DNA from: Planctomycetota bacterium
GTDB taxonomy: Bacteria; Planctomycetota; UBA1135; GCA-002686595
Length of the DNA stretch: 64,000 nt
Direction: 5' to 3'
Assembly (NCBI GenBank): GCA_020638855.1
Contig: JACKHT010000003.1
Location: 62,001 to 126,000 of the forward strand
A program made the position numbers and the translations under genes. The notes beneath the pieces are model-generated. The model saw nothing but the letters and a program-made list of their open reading frames with translations. It ran no database searches and was not told the DNA's origin. Positions 52,605 through 61,230 of this stretch are shown piece by piece. Numbering within the stretch: the first letter of the stretch is position 1; each line of letters opens with the position of its first letter.

Positions 52605-53114
52605 ATGCAACCAAAGGCTTTGCGCGATTGGCGTGTTTGGTTGGTGACCTGCTTGGGGCTCGGCATGGCTCCGGTGGCTCCGGGTACGTTTGGAACGCTG
52701 GGAGGCGTGGCGATTGCTTGGGCGCTGATTGGGGTGCAGCATTACCTTGCATGGCTGGGTGTGATCGCTTTGGCCGTGTACCTGCTAGGCCGCGCTTTGA
52801 CGCCTCCCATCGAGGCGGTCCACGGCAAGGACCCGGGTTTCTTCGTGCTGGATGAAGTCGTGGGCTACCTGGTCACCATCGCTTGGTGGATCCCGCCCAG
52901 CCCCCTGGCCCTGGGCATGGGTTTTGTCGTGTTTCGCTTCTTCGATATCCTCAAGCCGCCTCCGATCCGCCGAGTCGAACACCTCGGCGGTGGGGATGGA
53001 ATCATGCTCGACGATGTGGTGGCAGGGATCTATGGTTTTGGGGTCATGTGCTGTCTGCGCTACGCCTTCCCCGGGACGGATGTCAACCTTTGGGCTTGGA
53101 AGCCAGGAACCTAA
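52605..53114 (+). CDS. pgpA: Phosphatidylglycerophosphatase A
   Basis: A 169-residue membrane phosphatase that removes the terminal phosphate of phosphatidylglycerol phosphate. Family motifs are GLGMAPVAPGTFGTL at the N-terminus, FFVLDEVVGYLV in the middle, FRFFDILKPPPIR and GIMLDDVVAGI near the C-terminus. Directly after pgsA, so two steps of phosphatidylglycerol synthesis are linked. Confidence 0.94.
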   Translation: MQPKALRDWRVWLVTCLGLGMAPVAPGTFGTLGGVAIAWALIGVQHYLAWLGVIALAVYLLGRALTPPIEAVHGKDPGFFVLDEVVGYLVTIAWWIPPSPLALGMGFVVFRFFDILKPPPIRRVEHLGGGDGIMLDDVVAGIYGFGVMCCLRYAFPGTDVNLWAWKPGT

Positions 53115-53117
53115 TCG

Positions 53118-54464
53118 ATGGGTTTGGCAGCACGCTTTGCCCTTTGGGTGTCCCTGGCGCTTGCGCTTGTGATGGCGGGTGCGAGCTTCTTTTTGTTCAA
53201 CCGCTCGCAGCACTTGGTCGACCGCAGCGTGGATCGCGCGTTGACTTTGGCCGCTGAAGAGCAGCTCGTCCATTCGCAACTCGAGGCGGCGGAAAAGCCG
53301 CACTACCACGCGGTTAGCCAAATGGGGACCCTGCGCGGCAAAGGGGTCATGCGCACCGAAGTGGTGATCGAAGGGGGACCCCGCAAGGGCAGCCGAGCGC
53401 GTAGCTATGCCACCGAAGACGGCCCCGCGATCCTCTTGCCTCTGGAAGCCGACCCCGAACAAAAGGACCTGTCGTCGCTGTTCCTGTTTGTGACCGGGCT
53501 CGTGATCTTGGCCGGCGCCGGAGTGGCGAGCATGATCGCGAACCAAGTCGCCAAGCCGCTCGAAAGCCTGGTCCAGGATGTGCGCACCATCGCGCGTGGC
53601 AAGCTCCGGCACCGAACCCATGTCACCGGGGCCACCGAGGTTCGGGACTTGGCGCGCGCCATCGACAAGATGGGGGACTCCTTGGCCGAGGCGCAGGGCA
53701 GCGAAGTCGAGTTGGGCATTCGCAGGCGCGAACGGGGTTTGGCGCTGCAATTGGCCCAAGCCTTTCTGCCCTCCGAAGAACCCTGGATCGAAGGGTATCG
53801 GGTGGCGGGGCGCTTTGTTGCTTCCGACGAACCGGGCGGGGGCTTCTTTGACTATTGCCAGGTCGGCGAGCGCACGATCCTGTTTGTCTGCGACGTGAGC
53901 GGAAAGGGCGTACCTGGATCCTTGATTGGCGCCACCGCACGTGCGTACCTGCGAACGGCGCTGCAAACCAAGGAAGGCTTGGCTGCCGCGCTGCAGTGGG
54001 TCAACCGCGAGTTGTACCGGGACGTCGAACGGGGCCTGTTTGCGACGGCCATGGTGGTCGTGCTGGATCCCGCGGAGAACGTGGCGCAGGTTGCCTGTGC
54101 CGGTCACAAGTTGCCTCTGCTGCGCTGGGATGCCCAGGATGGTCAACTCAAGGCGCTGCAGCCCAACGGCTTTGCCCTGGGTTTCGATGCCGGGCCGGTG
54201 TTCGACAAGCGCTTGGAAGTGATCCGTGTACCTGTCCAAGCGGGCGATCGTCTGGTCTTGGCCGGCAAGGGGATCGCCAGCTTGACCAAGGAGAATGGCG
54301 AAGAATGGGGGGAAACCGGACTCTACCGCAGCCTCCATCGCAACGCCCAATTGGACCCCGCGCAGCTCTTGGAGCGGGTTCTGCAGGAGGCCCAAGATTT
54401 TTCCGGAAATCAGCCCTACCCCAGTGACTTCTCGCTGGTCATCCTTGCCCGCGATCCCGCCTGA
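53118..54464 (+). CDS. Membrane sensor with HAMP and SpoIIE-type PP2C phosphatase domain
   Basis: A 448-residue protein. It has an N-terminal membrane helix (FALWVSLALALVMAGASFFLF), a ~90-residue extracytoplasmic part, a second helix near residues 118-137, a HAMP linker (AKPLESLVQDVRTIARGKL) and a C-terminal SpoIIE/RsbU-like phosphatase (FVCDVSGKGVPG, GLFATAMVVVLD, SDFSLVILA). The first metal-binding motif, usually GGDFYD, reads GGGFFD, and the terminal DD reads SD, so metal binding may be altered. Such proteins normally act on anti-sigma antagonists; none is nearby. It starts 3 bases after pgpA. Confidence 0.87.
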   Translation: MGLAARFALWVSLALALVMAGASFFLFNRSQHLVDRSVDRALTLAAEEQLVHSQLEAAEKPHYHAVSQMGTLRGKGVMRTEVVIEGGPRKGSRARSYATEDGPAILLPLEADPEQKDLSSLFLFVTGLVILAGAGVASMIANQVAKPLESLVQDVRTIARGKLRHRTHVTGATEVRDLARAIDKMGDSLAEAQGSEVELGIRRRERGLALQLAQAFLPSEEPWIEGYRVAGRFVASDEPGGGFFDYCQVGERTILFVCDVSGKGVPGSLIGATARAYLRTALQTKEGLAAALQWVNRELYRDVERGLFATAMVVVLDPAENVAQVACAGHKLPLLRWDAQDGQLKALQPNGFALGFDAGPVFDKRLEVIRVPVQAGDRLVLAGKGIASLTKENGEEWGETGLYRSLHRNAQLDPAQLLERVLQEAQDFSGNQPYPSDFSLVILARDPA

Positions 54465-54528
54465 CCCATCCGCACTGGCTACATCCCACGGACCATCTCC
54501 GCACGGAACACGGGGCAAGCCTCGCAAC

Positions 54529-54810
54529 ATGCAGATCCACGACTTCCAAAAGCTCATCGAACGCATCTACTTCGAAAAGGACTCCAAGCGCGGCATGGAG
54601 GGAACCTACATGTGGTTTGCCGAGGAAGTCGGCGAGCTCACCCGGGCCCTCCGCCGCGGCCACCAGGAGGAATTGGCCGGGGAATTCGCCGATGTGTTGG
54701 CCTGGCTCGCCTCGTTGGCCTCGATTGCTGGAATTGATCTGCAAGCCGCCGCGATGCAGAAGTATCAGAAGGGGTGCCCGCGCTGCGAGTCGGAACCCTG
54801 CGCCTGTTGA
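54529..54810 (+). CDS. MazG-like nucleotide pyrophosphohydrolase
   Basis: A 93-residue protein of the all-alpha NTP pyrophosphatase fold. The metal-binding pattern EEVGELTRAL, followed by EFADVLAWL, gives the ExxE and ExxD pairs. A short Cys-rich tail (CPRCESEPCAC) follows. Its size is that of single-domain MazG-like proteins that degrade non-canonical NTPs. The ATG at 54529 is chosen because the frame upstream lies inside the phosphatase gene. It precedes priA by 48 bases. Confidence 0.87.
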   Translation: MQIHDFQKLIERIYFEKDSKRGMEGTYMWFAEEVGELTRALRRGHQEELAGEFADVLAWLASLASIAGIDLQAAAMQKYQKGCPRCESEPCAC

Positions 54811-54858
54811 TGCGAGATAAGGTGCGGGTTCCAACCACCTGCGCCAAGGGATGGATCG

Positions 54859-57099
54859 ATGAACGCCGAACTCTTTGAGAGCGAGGAGAGCCTGTTCGTG
54901 GAGGTGGCCTTGGCCAAACCCATGCGGACGGAGTTTACCTACGCGGTCGATCCCACCCTCCGGAGGGGTGTGCAGCCCGGGTCACGGGTTTCCGTACCCT
55001 TTGCCCGCGGCCGCGAAGTGGGCGTGGTGGTGGCGGTCCACGATCACACGGATCTGCCCCCCAGCAAGGTACGGCGCATCTTTGAGGTGCTCGACGACGA
55101 GCCCGTGGTCGGACCCGAACTGCTCGGGTTGACCCGTTGGTTGGCCAGCTACTACGTTTGTTCGTGGGGTGAAGCGCTGGCAGCGGTCCTTCCCGCCGCT
55201 TTGAAACGCGAGGGCCATCGCCGCAAGGTGCGCATGGTCGAGGTGATGCCCGGCACCGGTGCCGAACAACTCGAACAACTGGAGGACAAGTCCGAGAAGC
55301 AGTTCCGCTTGCTGCGCACCCTCATGCAGGCCTCGGGGCCGCTGCTCCGCGCCGAAGTGTTGAAGCGCTTGGGACTCTCCCCCTCGCCGCTCGACTCGCT
55401 GATCCGCCGGGGTTGGGTCCAGCAAACCGAAGTAGAAGCCGACTTGGATCCGCTCACCGCCCTCTCCGAGGTGTCCGGCCGCGAACGCCCGGAAGCTCTG
55501 AGCGCGGACCAAGCCGTGGCCCTGGAGGCCATCGAAACGCGGCTCGCGGCGCATTCGTTTGGTTGCTTCTTGCTGCACGGCGTGACCGGTAGCGGCAAGA
55601 CCGAGGTGTACCTGCGCGCGATCGAACGAGCCCTTGCTTTAGGGCGGGGTGCGATTGTGCTGGTGCCCGAAATCGCATTGACCCCGCAAACTGTGGGTTG
55701 GTTTCGATCGCGTTTCGGCCATGTGGCCGTCATGCACAGTCGCTTGACCGATCCCCAGCGCCTGGCGATGTGGCGTCGAGTCCAAAGTGGAGAGTTGCGG
55801 GTCGTCGTCGGCGCGCGGTCGGCGATCTTTGCTCCGGTCCCCAACCTAGGCGTGATCGTGGTGGACGAGGAGCACGAACCTTCGTTCAAACAGGGCTCGA
55901 ATCCGCGCTATCACGCGCGGGACGTTGCCGTGGTTCGTGCCCAGCGCGAGCAGGCCATCTGCATTTTGGGTTCCGCCACGCCCTCGCTGGAAAGCTACGA
56001 AAACGCGCGCCAGGGGCGCTATGAGTTGCTCGCGCTCACATCGCGGGTGCGAGACTTGGCCATGCCCGAGATCTCGATCGTCGACATGCGCCATGAAAAG
56101 GGCCAGCCGATGATCTCGCGGGTGCTGGCGACGTTCCTGTCCGAGGCCTTGGCGCGCAAGGAGCAAGCCATCTTGTTCCTCAACCGGCGCGGCTTTTCGC
56201 CCACGCTTTGGTGTAGCGAATGCTTCCACGTGGTGCGCTGCGCCCAGTGCGATATGGCGATGACCTTCCACCGACGCAACGGTCGCATCGCGTGCCATGC
56301 TTGTTGCGAAGAGCTACGCCCTCCGACCGCTTGCCCCACCTGCAGCGCTCCGGGGTTGCGATTCTTAGGGCAGGGTTCGGAAAAAGTTGAGGACGTTCTG
56401 GTCAAGTCTTTCCCCGGCGCGCGCATTGCGCGCATGGATTCGGACACGATGCTGCGCCGCGAGGATTATGAGGAGACCTTGGATGCCTTCGGTCGCGGGG
56501 ATATCGATCTCTTGGTCGGTACGCAAATGATCGCGAAGGGACTCGACTTTCCCAGGGTGACCGTGGTCGGCGTGATTTCGGCCGATGGCGGCCTGCACCT
56601 GCCCGACCTGCGGGCTTCCGAGCGTACCTTTCAGCTGCTTGCGCAAGTCTCGGGACGCGCCGGTCGAGCGGACTTGCCCGGCCGGATTGTGATCCAGACC
56701 CACGCCCCCGAGCACGCCGCCATCCTGCATGCGGCCCGTCACGACTACACGGCGTTTGCGGATGAGGAACTCTTGCAACGTCGGGAGTTGGGCTATCCCC
56801 CCTATGGTCGCCTCTTGCGCGTGTTGATCGAGGATGCGGACCTGGAGTTGGTGCAGTCCACGGCGAACGAACTCACTGCGGCATTGGCGGCACACCTGGA
56901 CCCCGCACAGATCAGCATCCTAGGACCGAGCGAGGCTCCCATGGCCATGGTCCGCGGCCGCCACCGCATGCACATCCTGCTCAAGGGCAGTGGTGATACG
57001 AGCCAATTCCAAATCGCCCGCAACGTGTTGGCCCAGGCGATGGAAGCCAAGGGCCGCCTGCGCATCGTGGTCGACGTGGACCCGGTGCAAATGTTGTAG
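54859..57099 (+). CDS. priA: Primosomal protein N' (PriA helicase)
   Basis: A 746-residue helicase that restarts stalled replication forks. The N-terminal 3'-binding domain (RTEFTYAVDP, GSRVSVPFARGREVGVV) precedes the helicase: Walker A GVTGSGKTEVYLRA, DEEH box VDEEHEPSFKQ, the RYHARDVAVVRA block and GSATPSLES. The zinc-binding cysteine cluster is present (CSECFHVVRCAQC and CHACCEELRPPTACPTC). Motif V/VI region: QMIAKGLDFPRVT and VSGRAGRAD. Full length. It converges with the acyltransferase gene, stops 4 bases apart. Confidence 0.96.
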   Translation: MNAELFESEESLFVEVALAKPMRTEFTYAVDPTLRRGVQPGSRVSVPFARGREVGVVVAVHDHTDLPPSKVRRIFEVLDDEPVVGPELLGLTRWLASYYVCSWGEALAAVLPAALKREGHRRKVRMVEVMPGTGAEQLEQLEDKSEKQFRLLRTLMQASGPLLRAEVLKRLGLSPSPLDSLIRRGWVQQTEVEADLDPLTALSEVSGRERPEALSADQAVALEAIETRLAAHSFGCFLLHGVTGSGKTEVYLRAIERALALGRGAIVLVPEIALTPQTVGWFRSRFGHVAVMHSRLTDPQRLAMWRRVQSGELRVVVGARSAIFAPVPNLGVIVVDEEHEPSFKQGSNPRYHARDVAVVRAQREQAICILGSATPSLESYENARQGRYELLALTSRVRDLAMPEISIVDMRHEKGQPMISRVLATFLSEALARKEQAILFLNRRGFSPTLWCSECFHVVRCAQCDMAMTFHRRNGRIACHACCEELRPPTACPTCSAPGLRFLGQGSEKVEDVLVKSFPGARIARMDSDTMLRREDYEETLDAFGRGDIDLLVGTQMIAKGLDFPRVTVVGVISADGGLHLPDLRASERTFQLLAQVSGRAGRADLPGRIVIQTHAPEHAAILHAARHDYTAFADEELLQRRELGYPPYGRLLRVLIEDADLELVQSTANELTAALAAHLDPAQISILGPSEAPMAMVRGRHRMHILLKGSGDTSQFQIARNVLAQAMEAKGRLRIVVDVDPVQML

Positions 57100-57103
57100 C
57101 CGG

Positions 57104-58201
57104 CTAGAAGGGATTGCGCGTCCACGCGGCGGGGACCCAGCGGCGATAGGCCTCCTTGCTACGTAGAGCCGGCTTTTCGATCCAGCGCCAAGAGGCTATG
57201 GCCAGTACCAACGTGACCAGACCTGCTTGGATCACCATCGAACCGGGGCCAAGGCCTGGCTGCAAGGCAGCTAGGCCTTGTTGGACCGGAAAGGCGTAGA
57301 TGTACAAGCCATACGAAACGTCGCCCAAACGGTTGAAGCTCCGCAAGAATCCACCGGGGACGTAGCCCAGGTACAGCACCAAGTATCCCACGAGTAGCAT
57401 GTACGCGAGGAAGAAAGGCCTTGATTGGCCCTGGAGCAGCACCAAAGAGACCACCCCCAACAAGAAGAAGCCATGGCTGAGCACCACGCGCCCGCGTAGG
57501 ACGTAGAACGAGCCTCCCACAAAGAACATCGCCAAGAGCCGCAAACCTCGCGATTGCGGGCTGTGTTGCCACCAACCGGACCACTGGTGCCCGACGGCCG
57601 CCACCGTCCCCAAAACAGCCAGCGCGACCACTCCAGATTGCACCGCGCGCAACCGCCAGGCGCGCGGCAGAAGTGCCGCCAGCGCGCCCATGGCGCCCAG
57701 CACTGCATACATCCGAATCTCCCAAGGCAGCGTCCAAAGCGATCCGTTGACCGCTTCCGGATAGGGATTGTGGGTGAACACTCCCGGCAGGGTGTATTGC
57801 AGCTTCCCGAACACCAACGTGCCATTGTGCAGGACGAAGCGACCCACCTGGCCATCGCCCAGGTAGGCACCGAACCCCAAGCTGGAAAAGGATAGCCCCA
57901 GCGGCAACGCGCAAAACAAAACGGCCACCCACAGCGCCGGATAGATCCGCACAAAGCGCGCCCAGGCGAAGGCCAAGGGATTGCCGCGTACGAGCAGGCT
58001 GCGCGTCACCAACAAGCCGCTGGTGACGAAGAATACATCCACCGCCACATAGCCCAAGCTCAAACCCCCGAAGAGTGGTTCGTCGGCCACGCCACTCAAG
58101 GGGAAGCTGTGGCCCACCAAAACCATGCCCGCGGCTAAGAACCGCAGCAGGTTGAAGTTGTTGTCCCGGCTGTCGGTGTGATTCGCAAGCAGACTCCCCA
58201 T
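57104..58201 (-). CDS. Acyltransferase family 3 (OafA/YrhL-like) membrane protein
   Basis: A 365-residue polytopic protein with about ten helices. Hallmarks are NNFNLLRFLAAGMVLVGHSFP (read as two short parts: the RFLAA helix and the VGHS active-site His), VDVFFVTSGLLVTRSL and RIYPALWVA. It lacks a C-terminal SGNH domain. The family O-acylates surface polysaccharides or lipids. It is 19 bases beyond the carA stop and may be co-transcribed or lie at the start of a separate unit. Confidence 0.88.
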   Translation of the reverse strand: MGSLLANHTDSRDNNFNLLRFLAAGMVLVGHSFPLSGVADEPLFGGLSLGYVAVDVFFVTSGLLVTRSLLVRGNPLAFAWARFVRIYPALWVAVLFCALPLGLSFSSLGFGAYLGDGQVGRFVLHNGTLVFGKLQYTLPGVFTHNPYPEAVNGSLWTLPWEIRMYAVLGAMGALAALLPRAWRLRAVQSGVVALAVLGTVAAVGHQWSGWWQHSPQSRGLRLLAMFFVGGSFYVLRGRVVLSHGFFLLGVVSLVLLQGQSRPFFLAYMLLVGYLVLYLGYVPGGFLRSFNRLGDVSYGLYIYAFPVQQGLAALQPGLGPGSMVIQAGLVTLVLAIASWRWIEKPALRSKEAYRRWVPAAWTRNPF

Positions 58202-58220
58202 CGAGCTCCAAATCCAGCGG

Positions 58221-59360
58221 TCAGCTGGGCTGCCAGCTCGATAGGATCATGCTCCGAAAGCGCAGGAACAGGTGCCCCGAATCCAGCGGGCCGGGCGCGG
58301 CTTCCGGGTGGTATTGCACGCCGAAGGCGAGTGCGGTCCGGTGACGAACTCCCGCAACGGTTTGGTCGTTGAGGTTCGTGTGCGTGACCTCCAATTCGGC
58401 GGGCAGCGAATCGGCATCCACCGCATAGCTGTGGTTTTGCGAGGTGATTTCGACTCTTCCGGTGGTTTCATCGCGCACGGGATGGTTCGCCCCATGGTGG
58501 CCGAAGGGCATTTTGTAGGTGCGCGCACCCATGGCCAACGACAGGATCTGATGGCCGAGGCAGATGCCGAAGATGGGGACCTTGCCGATCAATTCGCGCG
58601 TGGCTTCGATCGCGCCGCGTACCGCGGCCGGATCGCCCGGGCCATTGGAAAGGAACACGCCGTCGGGTTGCAGCTCCAAAACTTCTTGAGCGGTGGTTTG
58701 GGCCGGGACCACGGTGACCTCGAACCCGCAATGCACCAGGCTGCGCAGGATGTTGCGCTTGATGCCGAAGTCGTATGCCACGACTCGGAGCATAGGCTGG
58801 GTCGCGCCTTGGATCTCGACGGGGTAGGAGTCAGGAAACGCCTCGGTCCACTCGTAGGGCGTTTTGCAGCTGACTTGGCTGGCCAAATCGTGACCCTCGG
58901 TCGAAGGTGCGGCCTTGGCTTTGGCGACCAGCGAAGCTTCGTCCAGGTCGATCGTCGAGATCACGCAACGCAGGCTGCCCTGCTCGCGGGTGATCTTGGT
59001 CAGCCGACGGGTGTCGATGCCTTCCATGGCGACCACCCCTTCGCGACGCAGCCAGGATTCCAGATCGAGATCCGAGCGATGGCTCGAGGGGATCGAGGAG
59101 AGTTCCTTGATGAGGAAGCCTTCGGCCCAGGCGCGGCCCGACTCCGCATCCTCTTCGGCGACCCCGTAGTTCCCGATCAGCGGGTAGGTCATCAACACCA
59201 TCTGTCCCGCGTACGAGGGGTCGGTCAAGATCTCGTGGTAACCCGACATGGCCGTGTTGAAGACCACTTCGCCGAATCTTTCGCCATCGGCACCAATCGA
59301 GAAACCTCGGAGCACCAAACCATTCTCGAGGGCCAGGGCGGCGGGTTTTCTTTGCGACAT
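58221..59360 (-). CDS. carA: Carbamoyl-phosphate synthase small (glutaminase) subunit
   Basis: A 379-residue subunit supplying ammonia from glutamine for arginine and pyrimidine synthesis. The N-terminal domain has FGEVVFNTAMSGYHEILTDPSY in pieces and LIGNYG. The class I glutamine amidotransferase domain has the catalytic Cys in IFGICLGHQ, with FLSNGPGDP and QYHPEA supplying the His/Glu. The ATG at 59360 precedes the conserved ALALENG. larB ends 4 bases upstream. The large subunit carB is not in the window. Confidence 0.95.
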   Translation of the reverse strand: MSQRKPAALALENGLVLRGFSIGADGERFGEVVFNTAMSGYHEILTDPSYAGQMVLMTYPLIGNYGVAEEDAESGRAWAEGFLIKELSSIPSSHRSDLDLESWLRREGVVAMEGIDTRRLTKITREQGSLRCVISTIDLDEASLVAKAKAAPSTEGHDLASQVSCKTPYEWTEAFPDSYPVEIQGATQPMLRVVAYDFGIKRNILRSLVHCGFEVTVVPAQTTAQEVLELQPDGVFLSNGPGDPAAVRGAIEATRELIGKVPIFGICLGHQILSLAMGARTYKMPFGHHGANHPVRDETTGRVEITSQNHSYAVDADSLPAELEVTHTNLNDQTVAGVRHRTALAFGVQYHPEAAPGPLDSGHLFLRFRSMILSSWQPS

Positions 59361-59364
59361 GGGA

Positions 59365-60138
59365 TCAGCTTGCGGACGGGGCTGGGGGGGAGCCGAGGCG
59401 ATTGATCTGCGCAGCAGCGTAGCCCGCGCCGAATCCGTTGTCGATATTGACCACCGTAACTCCGGCCGCACAGCTGTTGAGCATGCCGAGCAGGGCTGCC
59501 AGCCCGCCGAACGCTGCCCCATAGCCAATCGACGTGGGCACCGCGATGACCGGGCGGTCGACCAGGCCACCCACCACGCTGGGCAGGGCACCTTCCATTC
59601 CGGCGACCACCACTAGGGCGCGCGCCTCGCGCAAGTGGGGCAAGCGGGCCAGCACGCGGTGCAACCCTGCGACGCCCACATCGGCGATCACGCTCGCGCG
59701 AGCCCCCATCGACCGGGCGGTGATCCAGGCTTCCTCTGCCACGGGCAGATCGGATGTTCCTGCACAAACCACCAAGACCGAACCTTCGCCCTGGTCTGGC
59801 TCGGGCAACCCTACAGTCACCGCTCGGGCACGCTCGTGATGGGTGCACTCGGGCAAGCCGGCCTGCAGGGCTTGCGCGCCTTCGGGGGAGCAACGCGTCA
59901 CCAACAAGCGGCCATGGACTCGTACCAAGGCCTGTGCGATCTCCACCAATTCAGCGGGTCGCTTGCCTGCACCGAAGACCACTTCCGGATGCCCGCAGCG
60001 CACGCTGCGGTGCAAGTCCAGCTGGCTATGACCCAGGTCCAGGGCGGCCGAACCCTTCAATTGGTTCAGTGCGTGCTCGAGCGACACATCGCCTGCACGA
60101 ACCGCCTGCAACAAATCGTGCAACGCCGAGGGTTCCAT
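59365..60138 (-). CDS. larB: LarB-like PurE-family carboxylase
   Basis: A 257-residue protein with an N-terminal helical part and a C-terminal PurE-like domain: VLVVCAGTSDLPVAEEA, VADVGVAG-like SVIADVGVAGLHR and VAVPTSIGYGAAFGG. LarB carboxylates and hydrolyses nicotinic acid adenine dinucleotide as the first step to the nickel-pincer cofactor of lactate racemase. larA, larC and larE are not seen here. TATTCT, 10 bases before the start, could be a -10 box. An older annotation would call it phosphoribosylaminoimidazole carboxylase-like. Confidence 0.9.
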   Translation of the reverse strand: MEPSALHDLLQAVRAGDVSLEHALNQLKGSAALDLGHSQLDLHRSVRCGHPEVVFGAGKRPAELVEIAQALVRVHGRLLVTRCSPEGAQALQAGLPECTHHERARAVTVGLPEPDQGEGSVLVVCAGTSDLPVAEEAWITARSMGARASVIADVGVAGLHRVLARLPHLREARALVVVAGMEGALPSVVGGLVDRPVIAVPTSIGYGAAFGGLAALLGMLNSCAAGVTVVNIDNGFGAGYAAAQINRLGSPPAPSAS

Positions 60139-60190
60139 GGCGGGGAGAATAGCCCACCGCCTTGGTGAGTGGGGCCTACGGGGGCAAAAA

Positions 60191-61219
60191 CTAGCGCGGG
60201 CTGGCGTCCAGGGACCAGCCGGCGTGCTCACCAGCCGCCAGCGAGTGCCAGCCCAGGCCCGCGATCATGACCGCGTTGTCGGTGCAGTAGGCAGGCGATG
60301 GGAAGCGTACGTCGAGCCCATGGGTCTCGCCGGCCGCTTGCATCGCCGCGCGCAGGGCGCGGTTGGCGGCGACCCCACCGGCTACCAAGATCGAGCGAGC
60401 CGAGCGTTCCTGGGCGGCCTGCAGGGTTGGGCGCAGCAAGTTGTCGACCACCGCCGCTTGGAACGAAGCCGCCACATCGGCTCGGTCGGGAATCGCCTCG
60501 GGGGCGGGGGTGGGCGCCAGGGCATCTCCACCACGCAAGTGATACAGCACCGCCGTCTTGAGCCCGCTGAACGAAAACCCGGGCCGGCCGTCTTTGGCCC
60601 GATAGCGCGGAAACCGGATGGCCTTGGGGTCGCCTTCCAACGCCAGTTTGGATACCGAAGGACCACCGGGATAGGCGAGCCCGAGCAGGAAGGCGACCTT
60701 GTCGAAAGCCTCTCCCGCCGCATCGTCCAAGGTGCTTGCGATGGGCGTCATCGAGCGGGGTCCGCGCATCTCGTACAGGGCGGTGTGGCCGCCCGAGACG
60801 ACCAACGCGATGGTGGGGTCCGGGGCTTGGGTGGGCCACTCCATGGTAGCCGCGTAGACGTGGGCTTCGATGTGGTGGACGCCCACCAAGGGCAGATCAC
60901 GGGCGAAGGCCAGGGCTTTGGCATAGGACAGGCCCACGAGCAGCGAACCAATCAAGCCGGGTCGCTGGGTGACGGCGATGCCCGCGAGATCGTCGAGGCC
61001 GACACCTGCTTCCTCCAGGGCTCGCGCAACCACGTTCGGGATCGATTCGAGGTGCGAACGGCTCGCGATTTCGGGGACCACTCCACCCCAGCCCGCATGC
61101 AACGCGGCTTGGCTGTCGACCACGGAAGACAAGACCTCCCGGCCGCCGGCCACCACGGCGGCGGCGGTGTCATCGCAGGAGGATTCGATGCCGAGTACTA
61201 GGTTCGAGCGAGTCGCCAT
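60191..61219 (-). CDS. tsaD: tRNA N6-threonylcarbamoyladenosine transferase TsaD
   Basis: A 342-residue ASKHA-fold enzyme completing the universal t6A37 modification of tRNAs reading ANN codons. It has LGIESSCDDTAAAV at the start, the metal-binding HHIEAH, GIAVTQRPGLIGSL, SGGHTALYE, and SGLKTAVLY with the C-terminal DNAVMIAGLG. Its length is typical. It follows the S41 protease by 11 bases in the same direction. Confidence 0.96.
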   Translation of the reverse strand: MATRSNLVLGIESSCDDTAAAVVAGGREVLSSVVDSQAALHAGWGGVVPEIASRSHLESIPNVVARALEEAGVGLDDLAGIAVTQRPGLIGSLLVGLSYAKALAFARDLPLVGVHHIEAHVYAATMEWPTQAPDPTIALVVSGGHTALYEMRGPRSMTPIASTLDDAAGEAFDKVAFLLGLAYPGGPSVSKLALEGDPKAIRFPRYRAKDGRPGFSFSGLKTAVLYHLRGGDALAPTPAPEAIPDRADVAASFQAAVVDNLLRPTLQAAQERSARSILVAGGVAANRALRAAMQAAGETHGLDVRFPSPAYCTDNAVMIAGLGWHSLAAGEHAGWSLDASPR

Positions 61220-61230
61220 GGTTCGGAGCG

